Assembly: GCA_019636385.1 (NCBI GenBank) | Contig: JAHBXT010000003.1 | Span: 186,001-250,000, forward strand | Reading direction: 5' to 3' | DNA: 64,000 bases | Origin: Pirellulaceae bacterium | GTDB lineage: Bacteria > Planctomycetota > Planctomycetia > Pirellulales > Pirellulaceae | In this document: one piece after another, positions 17,884 to 27,888 of the stretch | Numbering within the stretch: position 1 is the first letter of the stretch | How the letters are laid out: the number at the start of each line of letters is the position of its first letter | Made by a program: the position numbers and the translations under genes | The notes under the pieces: model-generated | Databases searched by the model: none | What the model saw: only the letters and a program-made list of their open reading frames with translations | What the model was told of the DNA's origin: nothing

Positions 17884-19278
17884 ATGAATTCGATGTTTAC
17901 GCCCAGCCGCACTACGAGTCGAGTCACGACGTTTGTCCGCCTATTCAGCGCCAACAAGTTTGCACGAGATGCTCTCAGTCTTTCTTTAGGAAGGGGCCTG
18001 AATTTACTGCTGGGCTTCGCATCTGTGTTGATGTTCGGGATCGTGTTTTCAAAACCGCAAATCGGCACCATCAGCCTTTACGAAATGGTGCTTGGATTGG
18101 TGTTGACCATGGGCATTACTTGGTCTGCAATCGGTGTACCTCGCTACGGCAAGGAAGAACTTTCGACCTATGACACATTGAACCGAACATCGACCCTTCG
18201 CTTGTGCTTGATCGCTCCGGTGACAATTCTCGTCTTGGTCAGCGTTCTGGTGTTTCGTCAGCCACTCATGCAGTACTTAGGGACCGACCAACCGGGGCTG
18301 ATCCTTTGCCTTGCGTTTTACATTCTGGTGTCCGCACTGCATGATCACCTGAGCAGTTTGCACAGTGCGCTGGAGGACCACGCTACCAATGCGGCGTTTT
18401 TCGTTGGTCAATCGGTAGCCAAGTTGACCATCCTGAGTCTGTTCGTCACCGGCCTGATTGCCCCCAATGTAGTTGGGTTCATGGCTGCAATTGTCGGAGC
18501 CGATATGCTGTTGGTATTGCTGCTGTGGCTCAGATTACCCCACTACGGCACGGGCTACATACTGCCACTTCACTCAGTGCGCTGGGATCAGCTACGGCAG
18601 TACATCCGCTACGTGTATCCGCAGTTTCTTGGTTTTGCAGGAATTTACGTAATCAACTGGATCGACGTCTATTACATCCGCAAGTACTGTTCGATGGACG
18701 ACTTGGGGGCATATCAGTTCCTGTACTCAATATTTGTCAAACTAACTTCGTTTGCGTTGATCGCCAACACGATTTTGTTTCCGCGCATTCTCGTGTGGAA
18801 GGAGAAAGACGAGCAGATAGTGCGTCGCTTTGCCAGGTCTGCACCCATGTGGGTATTTTTAGTGGTCTGTTTGGCAACGTTTGCTGCACTTCCCATTTTC
18901 CCAGTGGGATTCGACCTGTTTTTTGGGGAAAAATACGTAGATGCTTATAGTTCACTGGCGATCTTGCTGTGTTCGTTACCGTGCATTTTTTGCAGCTATA
19001 CGCTGATCCCGATCATGAACAGTTTTGATCAAGTGAAACGTGTTCAGGCGGTCAATATCGCAGCCGCCTGTTGCAATCTAGCGTTGGATGCGTGGCTGGT
19101 TCCAGCCTACGGCATCGTCGGTGCAGCCTTGGCTACCTTTGCTGCCTTCTGGACCAAGTCCCTGCTGCTCATTCCACCTATTCGCCGGCGTTTCAACATC
19201 GGCTTGAAACTGACAGTTGCACTGCACGTAGCACTAGCCGTGGTGGTCGTGTCTCTGTTTGGACGTTACACACACTAG
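17884..19278 (+). CDS. Polysaccharide flippase (Wzx/MATE-like, MOP superfamily)
   Basis: A 464-residue polytopic membrane protein with 12-14 predicted helices. The N-terminal region ALSLSLGRGLNLLLGFASVLMFGIVF is typical of Wzx/RfbX-type flippases of the MOP exporter superfamily, and the second half contains the INWIDVYYI segment often seen near the substrate cavity. It is expected to flip lipid-linked repeat units across the inner membrane for polymerisation. It sits between a glycosyltransferase and the polymerase, the usual Wzx/Wzy order. The start at 17884 is 6 nt after the preceding stop; the second Met three codons later is equally possible. Confidence 0.85.
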   Translation: MNSMFTPSRTTSRVTTFVRLFSANKFARDALSLSLGRGLNLLLGFASVLMFGIVFSKPQIGTISLYEMVLGLVLTMGITWSAIGVPRYGKEELSTYDTLNRTSTLRLCLIAPVTILVLVSVLVFRQPLMQYLGTDQPGLILCLAFYILVSALHDHLSSLHSALEDHATNAAFFVGQSVAKLTILSLFVTGLIAPNVVGFMAAIVGADMLLVLLLWLRLPHYGTGYILPLHSVRWDQLRQYIRYVYPQFLGFAGIYVINWIDVYYIRKYCSMDDLGAYQFLYSIFVKLTSFALIANTILFPRILVWKEKDEQIVRRFARSAPMWVFLVVCLATFAALPIFPVGFDLFFGEKYVDAYSSLAILLCSLPCIFCSYTLIPIMNSFDQVKRVQAVNIAAACCNLALDAWLVPAYGIVGAALATFAAFWTKSLLLIPPIRRRFNIGLKLTVALHVALAVVVVSLFGRYTH

Positions 19279-19296
19279 ACGACCCATGTATCCGTT

Positions 19297-20757
19297 ATGA
19301 TCACCCTGCTCCTGCTCTCAAATCTGCTGGCACTCTATGTGCTCATTTTGATTCCAAACTTTGGATCGATGCTTGTCAGATTGTTGGCTGGCCTAGTCAT
19401 AACTTGGCCGCTGCTAACGTTGTATGTTGTGCTAGACGGCCCGCCTGGGATTCCCGATTTGATGTACGAGCGCGCTTATGTGCTGGCCATGGTACTGTTT
19501 CTGTGTATGGCGATACCACTCCAGCAATTCGCAGCAACTATCGCAGCCAATGGCCGTTCCATTGAGTTTCAGAATATGCAATATGTTCAGCCATTCACAT
19601 TCGGACCGGTGGGCCGGCCTAATTGGATGACATCACTGAATCGCTACCTTCCACTACCGGTGACGGCATTGTTGATCACCAAGCTAGTAGCCACGGTCGC
19701 TGGGGTCATCCGCGGAGAAGCAGACTCAACCGCCATAGCGGCATACCTGGATAGCTGCATTGTTACACTCGTTATTTATGTGCTAATTAAGCAATACGTC
19801 AATACTCGAAAAGAACTAGGGCTACTACTGACTGCCTTAGTCATTTCTTCCTTAGTAGTATTTGTGTCCGGGGTTTACGAACGTGTTCTCGATTTGACCG
19901 AGAGCGCCTTTCCTAATCCAGGTCACACTGAAGAAGGAGACACTCGCGTATTGGATGTTCCGGGTGGTCGAGCTGCCGGTATAGCGGGCAACCCGGCGGT
20001 CTATGGGGCGATTCTTGGAGTGGGAATGGTCATTTGCTTAGCGGTACTAGCGGACGCAAAAAGCACTGTGCGGAAGATGCTGCTGTGGACTTGCGTACTC
20101 TTATTGGGCTATGGAATCGCTGTCAGCTTTACGCGTGGCGCCTGGCTGGCGGTAGGCTTAACGACCATCATGGCGCAGTTTTATTTCAGTCGTCATCGAC
20201 TCATGTTTGGCGCTGCTCTGGCATTGTGCGGGCTGGTGCTAGTGGCTGTATGGGGCGGGATCAAACAGTCCGAGCTTGTGCAAGACAGGGTACTGAACGA
20301 AGAAAACGTCTCGGGGCGATTCGAGCGGATTGTCTGGTCAGCCCAACAGGTCGTCCATCATCCGTTCTTGGGAACTGGTCGAGGCGGCCTGAACGCGATG
20401 ATCAAACGCGAATTTCCGGTCGATGGGTTCGACACTTCCCATAATAGCTATATGACGATGCTGGTCGATGAGGGCATTTTTGTATTTGCAGCCTTCCTGG
20501 CGCTGTTCTCCTACTGGTTGCTCAAGGCAAAAAAAGCAATCTGGGATCCCAACATCAGAGCTTGGGAGCGCAATGTGGTGGTGGCCATGGCCGCAATTTT
20601 GTGTACTCGACTCATACTCGGAATGAGCTTGGAATTGAGTTATTTCAATCACTATACTGCGATTTACTGGATTGCAGGAGCCATTATCGAACGAATTGCC
20701 CGGGGCCTTGAAAATGTTGGCCCAGAGGTACGTGAGGTCGCGCCCCATGCGATTTAG
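19297..20757 (+). CDS. O-antigen ligase / polymerase family membrane protein (Wzy/WaaL-like)
   Basis: A 486-residue membrane protein with 10-12 helices and one large periplasmic loop. The O-antigen ligase domain (PF04932 type) is in the C-terminal half: FTRGAWLAVGL near 275, then the loop motif GTGRGGLNAM near 355 and HNSYMTMLVDEG near 378-389, which is the most conserved segment in Wzy/WaaL/RfaL proteins. It either polymerises or ligates repeat units in the periplasm; with a flippase and a Wzz-like protein next to it, polymerase is the better guess. The 3' end overlaps the possible start of the next glycosyltransferase. Confidence 0.83.
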   Translation: MITLLLLSNLLALYVLILIPNFGSMLVRLLAGLVITWPLLTLYVVLDGPPGIPDLMYERAYVLAMVLFLCMAIPLQQFAATIAANGRSIEFQNMQYVQPFTFGPVGRPNWMTSLNRYLPLPVTALLITKLVATVAGVIRGEADSTAIAAYLDSCIVTLVIYVLIKQYVNTRKELGLLLTALVISSLVVFVSGVYERVLDLTESAFPNPGHTEEGDTRVLDVPGGRAAGIAGNPAVYGAILGVGMVICLAVLADAKSTVRKMLLWTCVLLLGYGIAVSFTRGAWLAVGLTTIMAQFYFSRHRLMFGAALALCGLVLVAVWGGIKQSELVQDRVLNEENVSGRFERIVWSAQQVVHHPFLGTGRGGLNAMIKREFPVDGFDTSHNSYMTMLVDEGIFVFAAFLALFSYWLLKAKKAIWDPNIRAWERNVVVAMAAILCTRLILGMSLELSYFNHYTAIYWIAGAIIERIARGLENVGPEVREVAPHAI

Positions 20758-21952
20758 GAATCATCTGCCGATGGATGTTAATGGGTCGAAGAAGATTAAA
20801 GTGGCATTCTTCGAGCATTCGCTGCCGCGCGCAGGTGGAGCAGAAAATGTGCTATTTGAGATCATTTCCAGAATCGATCGTTCGCGCTTTGAGCCAGTCC
20901 TGTGCTGCTTGTACGACTTGGGCGAACTGGGCAGCGAACTTCAGCGTCAAGGATTCCGCACGTATGAGCACCTGGCCCATGGGAAATTCAATCCCCGAAA
21001 TCTGATAAGGCTCCGTCGCATACTTCAGGCTGAAGCCACCGATGTTCTGTACGTTTCTGATGGTTTTCACAACGTGATCTTAGGTCGATTGGCTGCCTGG
21101 CTGGCACGCACAAAGCATACTGTGCTGGCCATTCATAGTTACGATCTGCAGCACAACAAGGCCGAACGTTCAAGCTACGCTCGCAGCAAAGTACTACAGG
21201 TCAGTAGCAGACTAACTTTTCCCACATTCAGCAAAGTTATTGCGCTGGCCAATAGCCACCGAGACTATTTAGTGCACACCAAGGGACTTGAGCAGCACAG
21301 AATTGCGGTAATTCCAAATGGCGTACAGTCCGACCGTTTCGCAAAACACATTTCGGTGGAGGCTGCCCGGCACCAGTTTGGACTTCCCGTGGATCACTAC
21401 GCATGTGGCATTGTAGCTGGCCTGCGCAAGGTTAAGGCACACGACCTGTACTTGGAAGCTGCTGCCGAGGTATTAACACAAAAGCCTGATACTGTATTTG
21501 TGATCGCAGGCCAGGGCCCCGAAAGAGAGCGTCTTCAACAATTAGCTCGCGATTTAGGCATAGCGCAAAGCGTTTTCTTTCTCGGACACGTTGGCGATGT
21601 GTCAGAATTGCTGGCTGCCCTGAATGTATGCGTCCTATGTTCCCACAGCGAGGCGTTTCCATTGTCCTTGCTAGAAGCTATGGCGGCAGGTCTGCCGGTG
21701 ATTGCTACGGATGTCGGCAGCGTTGGCGATTTAGTCGCAGATGGTGTCAATGGCTTCCTAATTCCAAGTGGTGATTCTAACCGACTGGCCAGTGCCATAC
21801 TCGAAATGATCGACTCGCCCCAACTTGCCAAGCAGTTTGGAGAGGCAGGTCGCAAACTAGCTCAACAGCGATATGGGGTTGATCGCATGATCCAATTGAC
21901 CGAAGAACTACTCGTGGGGCTAGTGTCATCCAGTTCTGGTGGCTCACCATGA
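20747..21952 (+). CDS. Glycosyltransferase, GT4 family
   Basis: About 402 residues from the ATG at 20747. The N-terminal domain has VAFFEHSLPRAGGAENVLFEI. The C-terminal GT4 domain has VAGLRKVKAHDLYLEAA (the usual GRLxxxKG position), FVIAGQGPERERLQQLA, and the donor motif HSEAFPLSLLEAMAAGLPVIATDVGS, where the E-x7-E pair is intact. It probably adds a sugar from a nucleotide-sugar donor to the lipid-linked repeat unit on the cytoplasmic face. The ATG at 20747 overlaps the polymerase stop by 11 nt; the ATG at 20771 is an alternative start. Its own stop overlaps the next gene by 4 nt. Confidence 0.87.
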   Translation: MRFRNHLPMDVNGSKKIKVAFFEHSLPRAGGAENVLFEIISRIDRSRFEPVLCCLYDLGELGSELQRQGFRTYEHLAHGKFNPRNLIRLRRILQAEATDVLYVSDGFHNVILGRLAAWLARTKHTVLAIHSYDLQHNKAERSSYARSKVLQVSSRLTFPTFSKVIALANSHRDYLVHTKGLEQHRIAVIPNGVQSDRFAKHISVEAARHQFGLPVDHYACGIVAGLRKVKAHDLYLEAAAEVLTQKPDTVFVIAGQGPERERLQQLARDLGIAQSVFFLGHVGDVSELLAALNVCVLCSHSEAFPLSLLEAMAAGLPVIATDVGSVGDLVADGVNGFLIPSGDSNRLASAILEMIDSPQLAKQFGEAGRKLAQQRYGVDRMIQLTEELLVGLVSSSSGGSP

Positions 21953-23145
21953 ATGATGCTCAACCGACGGACAATCTCAGTCAATTCCAGGGCCTGCGAA
22001 TGGGAGTTGTCGCTTCACTTAAGAAGGGGATGGAGCAGTTCATCTACCGCGAAGTTTCGCACATGGCGCGCTGTGGTGCAGCTATTAGTCTGTTTCCGAC
22101 CAAACAAGGCACTGGGCTGTACGCGCCTGACGCCTCGTGGAATCTGGTCTCGTGGTCTGTTTGGTCATTGCTGATGGCCCAGCCAATAGCCTTTCTCCGC
22201 CAGCCGTGGCGGTATTTCAAGTCGTTATGCATTGCGATTCGTTGTGGTGCAGTACCCGACTTTGCCTTGGCGGCACGATTCAGTATGCAATTCCGAGCCG
22301 TTGACGCGATCTACTCTACCTTTGGCGATCGCAAACTGTTCGTTGGATACTTCGGCAAGTTGCTCACCGGAAAGCCGTTATTATGCAATGTGCACGCATA
22401 CGAACTTTATGCCAACCCCAATCGGGCACTGTTCAGGCGCGCCATTGAGTGTTGTGACCAGCTGCTTACCGTGTCTGAATTCAACCGACAATACCTGCAC
22501 AAACAATTTGACTTTCCGCCTGATCGCGTCAAGGTAATTACCTATTCGATTGACTTGAATGAGTACCGTCCAGCCGAAAAATTCGTCGTGCTAATTGTGG
22601 GCTTCTTTGTTGCCCGCAAAGGTCATGAGGTTCTGTTCCGTGCCGTTAAGTCCCTGAATAACCCGAACATCGAGATCTGGGTTGTAGGGGGACAAGGTGC
22701 CGAGTCGGAATCGGTTGATGTTAAGTCGTTAGCCAGCCAGTTAGGGATCAGCGACCAAGTTTCGTTCTTCGGGAAGCAATCGGGCAACGCGCTGCGCTCG
22801 CTGTACCATGCTTGTGACGTTTTCTGCCTACCTTGCCACTTTGACAGCAGCGGAGTCGGCGAAGGTTTTCCCAACGTGATTATTGAGGCCATGGCAACTG
22901 GCAAGCCGGTGATTGCTTCTCAACACGTCGGCATTCCGGAGATTCTGGAATCGTATTGCATTCCAGAAAAAGACTGCCAAGGTGTGGCTCAGGCCATCGA
23001 CGAACTATACCGTTCCCCCCAACTCAGGACCCAACAAGGACTCCACAATCGCAAGTTGGCAGAAACACATTTTTCCCCAATGAATGTGCGAGAACTTTTG
23101 GAGATTGCTCAGCAGTGTGCGCAAACGTCTAAGTCGACTCATTAG
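21949..23145 (+). CDS. Glycosyltransferase, GT4 family
   Basis: A 398-residue GT-B glycosyltransferase similar in layout to WcaL/AmsK-type colanic acid enzymes. N-terminal: GMEQFIYREVSHMARCGAAI near 28-47. Central: NVHAYELYANPN and LLTVSEFNRQYL. C-terminal GT4 domain: LIVGFFVARKGHEVLFRAV, IWVVGGQG, and the donor-site segment GEGFPNVIIEAMATGKPVIAS, with E-x7-E intact. The start overlaps the previous stop as ATGA (21949-21952), indicating translational coupling. The sugar and linkage are unknown. About 170 nt separate it from the amidotransferase gene. Confidence 0.87.
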   Translation: MNDAQPTDNLSQFQGLRMGVVASLKKGMEQFIYREVSHMARCGAAISLFPTKQGTGLYAPDASWNLVSWSVWSLLMAQPIAFLRQPWRYFKSLCIAIRCGAVPDFALAARFSMQFRAVDAIYSTFGDRKLFVGYFGKLLTGKPLLCNVHAYELYANPNRALFRRAIECCDQLLTVSEFNRQYLHKQFDFPPDRVKVITYSIDLNEYRPAEKFVVLIVGFFVARKGHEVLFRAVKSLNNPNIEIWVVGGQGAESESVDVKSLASQLGISDQVSFFGKQSGNALRSLYHACDVFCLPCHFDSSGVGEGFPNVIIEAMATGKPVIASQHVGIPEILESYCIPEKDCQGVAQAIDELYRSPQLRTQQGLHNRKLAETHFSPMNVRELLEIAQQCAQTSKSTH

Positions 23146-23316
23146 AATCGCTTGCGTCCTGCAACTGTCATAAATGTTACGACAGGCACCCGCGCAACGC
23201 CTGGCAGATGCTGTTAGACAGTTCATCCACTGCGACGATTCACAGTTGCCGGTCACAACTATACTAGGGTTTTGCAGGAATCGTGACGAAGTCGTGCCTG
23301 GCCTAGAAAAACGCAC

Positions 23317-25257
23317 ATGTGTGGAATCGCTGGAATTTTTGAACAAGATCGACTCGATGCGCAATCGCTAGCGACCCTCGATCGCATGCTGGACAGTATA
23401 TATCATCGCGGTCCAGACGACGATGGTCGCCTAGTTGACGGCCCATTGGCTATGGGGATGCGCCGCCTGAGTATTATTGACTTGCCCGAAGGCAAACAAC
23501 CGATTTACGACGAATCAGGCAGGTTTGGAGTAGTCTTCAACGGTGAGATTTACAATTACCCTGAACTGCGTGCAAAATTGATTGCTCGCGGACATAGATT
23601 CAAAACGCATAGCGATACCGAGACTATTGTCCACCTATACGAGGACTATGGCGCGGGCTGCCTGGAACATTTACGAGGCATGTTTGGACTGGCCGTGTGG
23701 GATAGTCACCAACAGGAACTGTTTATAGCTCGCGATCGTTTGGGCATTAAACCACTGTACTATACCCAAGTTGATGAACGCTTTATCTTTGCTTCCGAAA
23801 TTAAGTCGATTCTCAGGCACTCATGCGTGAGACGTGAGGTCGATTTGCTGGCTCTTAGCCAGTATCTGTCGTTGAAATACGTGCCAGCGCCTCGAACACT
23901 GTTCCAGGGAATACAGTCGCTAGAACCTGGTCACTGGCTGCGCATTCGCGCTGGTCAAATCGTGGACAAACGCCAGTATTGGGATTTGGATTTTTCCGAT
24001 GATCAGCAGCTCCAGGATTCTCCGGTCGGCTCGGACAGGCGTGACCAAGAGTGTGCCGAGCGGCTGCTGGCTCTTCTGCAGGAATCTGTGAGTATCCATT
24101 GCCGCAGCGATGTAGAGTTTGGGGCCTTCCTGAGCGGTGGCTTAGACTCGAGCACCATCGTGGCACTTATGGCCCAGCAGCTCTCCTCGCCAGTCAAAAC
24201 GTTTTCGGTCGGATTCGATGGCGAGGGTCTTCAAGATGAATTGCCCTATGCCCAACAGGTTGCAAACGCTTTTGGCTGTCAACATCACACGCTAAAGATT
24301 AATTCGAGAGATTTTCTGGACTTGGCTGATAAGGTTCTCTGGCACCTGGACCAACCCATTGCCGATCAGGCCACGATTGCGACCTACATGGTAGCCAAGC
24401 TGGCTCGCCAACATGTGAAAATGGTTTTGACTGGAGAAGGCGGCGATGAATTGTTCGCTGGCTATGCCCGATACGCCGGCGAACAGTATTCGCGTTACAC
24501 CACCGCCATGCCTCGCTCGATTGGTCGGGCAGTGCGTTATTTGTCTGAACGACTACCGGGACTGCGAAGAGCCAAAATCGCCATTGGAGCTTTGTCCATG
24601 CCTGACGAAGCCCGTCGTCTGGCTAACTGGTTCCCAATGTTTAAGGACGATGCCAAACAGCAGTTGTTCGTGGAACGCTTGTCGGACTTAGGACATGGGG
24701 TCCAGAGGTTGTTCTCCGAACATTTGGCTCGCTGCAACGCCACGCATCCTGTCAATCGAATGTTGTATGTGGATAGCAAGCTATGGCTGGCCGATTATCT
24801 TCTGCTGCGCGGTGACAAGTTGACAATGGCCAATTCGCTGGAGGCCCGCGTGCCCTTGTTGGATCACAAATTGGTCGAGTTTGCTGCCAAACAGCCCGTG
24901 CACATGAAGCTCCGAGGCTCGACACGCAAGTTTCTTTTGAAGAAAGTCGCAGCCCAACTTCTGCCAACCGAAATTATCCACCGCAAGAAGCAAGGATTCC
25001 CAATTCCCATCGAGCGCTGGCTGCGCAGCGACGCAAAAGAGTTCATGTTAGATCTGCTGAACGAAGATACGATCCGCCATCGAGGATATTTTGACCCGCG
25101 TTATGTTTCCAAGCTCACTGGACAACATGTATCGGGCTACGCGGATCATTCGACCGAGTTGTGGGGCTTGATGAGTTTTGAAATGTGGCTCCGCAGATTC
25201 ATTGATGCAGCACCGGAACAACAGGCTCAGTCCAGCCGCCTAGCCTTTAGTTTATAG
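23317..25257 (+). CDS. asnB: Asparagine synthase (glutamine-hydrolysing)-type amidotransferase
   Basis: A 646-residue two-domain enzyme. The N-terminal class II glutaminase domain starts MCGIAGIFE, with the nucleophile Cys2, and has YHRGPDD and FNGEIYNY. The synthetase domain has the PP-loop SGGLDSS near residue 272 and GEGGDELFAGY near 380. It transfers ammonia from glutamine to an acyl-adenylate. In polysaccharide clusters such enzymes may amidate uronic acids rather than aspartate, so the exact acceptor is uncertain; the length and domains alone do not separate the two roles. Cys2 fixes the ATG at 23317, because the initiator Met must be removed to expose the nucleophile. Confidence 0.88.
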   Translation: MCGIAGIFEQDRLDAQSLATLDRMLDSIYHRGPDDDGRLVDGPLAMGMRRLSIIDLPEGKQPIYDESGRFGVVFNGEIYNYPELRAKLIARGHRFKTHSDTETIVHLYEDYGAGCLEHLRGMFGLAVWDSHQQELFIARDRLGIKPLYYTQVDERFIFASEIKSILRHSCVRREVDLLALSQYLSLKYVPAPRTLFQGIQSLEPGHWLRIRAGQIVDKRQYWDLDFSDDQQLQDSPVGSDRRDQECAERLLALLQESVSIHCRSDVEFGAFLSGGLDSSTIVALMAQQLSSPVKTFSVGFDGEGLQDELPYAQQVANAFGCQHHTLKINSRDFLDLADKVLWHLDQPIADQATIATYMVAKLARQHVKMVLTGEGGDELFAGYARYAGEQYSRYTTAMPRSIGRAVRYLSERLPGLRRAKIAIGALSMPDEARRLANWFPMFKDDAKQQLFVERLSDLGHGVQRLFSEHLARCNATHPVNRMLYVDSKLWLADYLLLRGDKLTMANSLEARVPLLDHKLVEFAAKQPVHMKLRGSTRKFLLKKVAAQLLPTEIIHRKKQGFPIPIERWLRSDAKEFMLDLLNEDTIRHRGYFDPRYVSKLTGQHVSGYADHSTELWGLMSFEMWLRRFIDAAPEQQAQSSRLAFSL

Positions 25258-25267
25258 GGAAGCACAC

Positions 25268-26263
25268 GTGAACGTCTTAGTTGCTGGCGGAGCCGGGTAT
25301 ATCGGTTCGCACACGGTGAAGTTGCTCAAGGCCACTGGGCACAACCCCGTGGTGTTTGACAATCTTTGCCGTGGCCATCAGGAAGTGACAACCAGACTTG
25401 GCGTGCCTTTAGTAATTGCTGATCTGGCTGATACAGCCACGCTGGCCAAGACACTGCGTGAATACCAGATCGACATTGTGATGCACTTTGCGGCCTATGC
25501 CTACGTGGACGAATCGGTCAAGAATCCGTTGATGTATTATCACAACAACGTCAGCTCTACGGTCTGCCTCTTGCAGACCATGCTTGATGCAGGTGTGAAT
25601 AAGCTCGTTTTCTCCAGCTCTTGTGCAATCTACGGCGACCCGGAAACGGTACCGATCACGGAAGAATCGCCCAAACGCCCCCTCAGCCCCTATGGCCACA
25701 GCAAGTGGATAGTCGAACAGATACTTCAGGATCTCGCCAATGCTCGACAGGACTTCAGGTTTGCGGCTTTGAGGTATTTTAATGTAGCTGGATGCGCGTT
25801 GGATGGGACTATTGGAGAAGACCATGATCCCCAAACACGTTTGATCCCAGTGATCTTACAGTCGATACTGGGCCGGCGAGACAAAGTCATGGTTTACGGA
25901 ACCGATTATCCCACTCCCGACGGAACAAACATTCGCGACTATATCCATGTCGATGACTTGGCCGACGCACATGTCAAAGCCATGGAGAAACTTGACCAGC
26001 ATCGGGTCATTCAATGCAATCTGGGCAGCGGCCATGGCTTTAGTGTGAGGCAGATTATCCAGGCTGTGGAACAGGTAACTGGCCGAAAGGTTTCAGTTGA
26101 ATTTGGCCCGCGCCGCCCAGGAGACGCGGTCGCGCTGTGGTCCAATCCACAACGAGCCAAAGACTTGCTGGGCTGGGAAGCCCAACACAAGGAACCTGAG
26201 TCGATGATCCAAAGTGCTTGGAATTGGTTTCGAGCGCACCGGCAGGGTCATGTAGAAAAATGA
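25268..26263 (+). CDS. galE: UDP-glucose 4-epimerase
   Basis: Interconverts UDP-glucose and UDP-galactose (or the N-acetyl forms). The 331 residues are typical of GalE. The NAD site AGGAGYIGSH is at 6-15, FAAYAYVDESVK near 76, the catalytic Ser/Thr region is SSSCAIYGDP, and Y142-x3-K146 lies in PYGHSKWIVE. Further family marks are LRYFNVAGC near 170 and GTDYPTPDGTNIRDYIHVDDL near 216-236. It is the last gene of the cluster, 10 nt after the amidotransferase, and supplies a sugar nucleotide for the glycosyltransferases. A possible ribosome binding site lies in GGGAAGCACAC before the ATG. The downstream gene is convergent. Confidence 0.95.
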   Translation: MNVLVAGGAGYIGSHTVKLLKATGHNPVVFDNLCRGHQEVTTRLGVPLVIADLADTATLAKTLREYQIDIVMHFAAYAYVDESVKNPLMYYHNNVSSTVCLLQTMLDAGVNKLVFSSSCAIYGDPETVPITEESPKRPLSPYGHSKWIVEQILQDLANARQDFRFAALRYFNVAGCALDGTIGEDHDPQTRLIPVILQSILGRRDKVMVYGTDYPTPDGTNIRDYIHVDDLADAHVKAMEKLDQHRVIQCNLGSGHGFSVRQIIQAVEQVTGRKVSVEFGPRRPGDAVALWSNPQRAKDLLGWEAQHKEPESMIQSAWNWFRAHRQGHVEK

Positions 26264-26296
26264 CGTGCGCTGGCTCTAGACGACCAGCAACTTCTA

Positions 26297-27844
26297 TCAA
26301 TTGGCGCGTGAAACTCTGGAGTCTTCAAGCTGCGCGATACGTGCTTGAAGCTGTTGGTGCTGCTCGTGGCGGTTCTCAAACTCAAGTAGCCGCAGTTCAT
26401 TTTCCAGCGACTGTATGAGCAGCTCAGTCTTCCCCGAATTCTCTAGTAGCGTTTGAGAGCTGTGTAACGCCTTGAGCCCGCTGTCGGTGTCGCCAATGAT
26501 TAGTTGAGCGATTGCCAAGTCCGCCAAAGACTGGTTCCTGAACGGCCAGTCTGACCGGGTAGATTGGGTTAGTGCTTTGTGCAACAACTGTGCACCTTGT
26601 TGATAGGCACCCGATTGCAGCTTAATACTCCCCATGGTAGCGGTAGCCGCAGCAGCGACGGCAGAGTCCGCGCTAGCCGCAGGGATACTCAAAATCGCAG
26701 AGGCTGCGGGGGCTTGCCCGATCGCCGCCAAGCACCTGGCTTGTGCAATTCGTAGCCACATGGCATTCGCTCCCTGCGAATGCGTCTCGGCTCGCTTAAA
26801 ATTGACCAGTGCAGTCTGCGACTCTCCACGCTCGAATTGCGCCTGGGCCACTGCGCTCCAGAACATGAACTCGATATTGGTACTTGGTGTGCAACCAAGT
26901 TCATGGATATATCCAGCGCAATACGTGCTCAACTCAGTAGGCCATTTTGCCGATTCGGGGCGCGTCTTATCAGCCAGGAGCCAGAAGCTTACATCCAGCG
27001 GCAGGTCGGCCTGACAGGCAGATAAATAGAGTTGTGTTCCATTGGCCCACGCATTCTTAGCGGTGGTTGTTTGATTGTTGCGTCGAGCCGACTCGGCTAC
27101 AGTCAGCCACAGTTCGGCTGCTGATCGGGGATTACCGCTCGATGTGGCAATGTCGATGGCCTGGCGGAAGTGCGTCTCGGCCCAGACGTACCTGCCTGCC
27201 ACTAGATCTCGCAGTCCAACCAACCGCAAAGCGTCGACTCGGGCCAGTGGATGGGACACTTGGACCGATGCTCGCAGCAAGTGCTCAGCCGAATTATCAC
27301 TGGGATCGCTTTCGCACATCTCGTGCGCAAAGGCGTTACGCGGTTCTTGATACTCGTCAGCCAAGCTGGGCCGCGACTTGGCTACACTCAAGAGCCCAGT
27401 CCAGCTTGTATCTTTGTTGGTACAGTGTCGGCTTAATTCCTGAGCCACCAACTCGACGACCACATCCTCGGGTTGCGTAGCCCAACAATCTGCTAGAAAC
27501 CTCTCTGCCGACTCGCGATGTCTATGGATCATCTTGGAAGCAGTTGTCCATTTTCGTCGCTCGATCAGCGATCGAAGCTTGCTTTCCAATTTTACAGGAT
27601 CAATAGACGAACTTTCTGCCTGCCCCAGGACAATCTCATGCCCATCAAACCTCAAGGTCTTTGCAGGCGGGTTAGCGATTTTTTCACCGCTGGATTTGTC
27701 GCCACTGCCGCTACCTTTCCATGGATGTTCCAACTTCGCATCCAACAGTCGGCTCGGAGCCAGTTCACCGACCGGCAGCATTGAACATCCAACGGTCTGG
27801 AAAATCATCAGGACAACTACGAGACTTTGAGTCGGCTTACGCAT
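26297..27844 (-). CDS. Lipoprotein with TPR-like helical repeats
   Basis: A 515-residue predicted lipoprotein. The signal peptide ends in a lipobox-like sequence FQTVGC (Cys near residue 20). After a Ser/Gly-rich spacer, most of the chain is alpha-helical and reads as divergent tetratricopeptide repeats (for example GRYVWAETHFRQAIDIA near 215 and AYQQGAQLLHKALTQ near 420). It is third on the minus strand after the secretin and another lipoprotein, 44 nt behind the latter, so it is likely an accessory of the secretion machine, perhaps a pilotin- or PilF-like assembly factor. That role is inferred from context; the sequence is not closely recognisable. Confidence 0.7.
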   Translation of the reverse strand: MRKPTQSLVVVLMIFQTVGCSMLPVGELAPSRLLDAKLEHPWKGSGSGDKSSGEKIANPPAKTLRFDGHEIVLGQAESSSIDPVKLESKLRSLIERRKWTTASKMIHRHRESAERFLADCWATQPEDVVVELVAQELSRHCTNKDTSWTGLLSVAKSRPSLADEYQEPRNAFAHEMCESDPSDNSAEHLLRASVQVSHPLARVDALRLVGLRDLVAGRYVWAETHFRQAIDIATSSGNPRSAAELWLTVAESARRNNQTTTAKNAWANGTQLYLSACQADLPLDVSFWLLADKTRPESAKWPTELSTYCAGYIHELGCTPSTNIEFMFWSAVAQAQFERGESQTALVNFKRAETHSQGANAMWLRIAQARCLAAIGQAPAASAILSIPAASADSAVAAAATATMGSIKLQSGAYQQGAQLLHKALTQSTRSDWPFRNQSLADLAIAQLIIGDTDSGLKALHSSQTLLENSGKTELLIQSLENELRLLEFENRHEQHQQLQARIAQLEDSRVSRAN

Positions 27845-27888
27845 CGGAATTACCTGGCAAGTTCAGTGAGGGATATTTGCAATTGAAG

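Noticed and set aside
23317..25257. Exosortase/PEP-CTERM-associated amidotransferase
   Set aside because: The enzyme is similar in layout, but no exosortase, PEP-CTERM protein or related marker is in the window.
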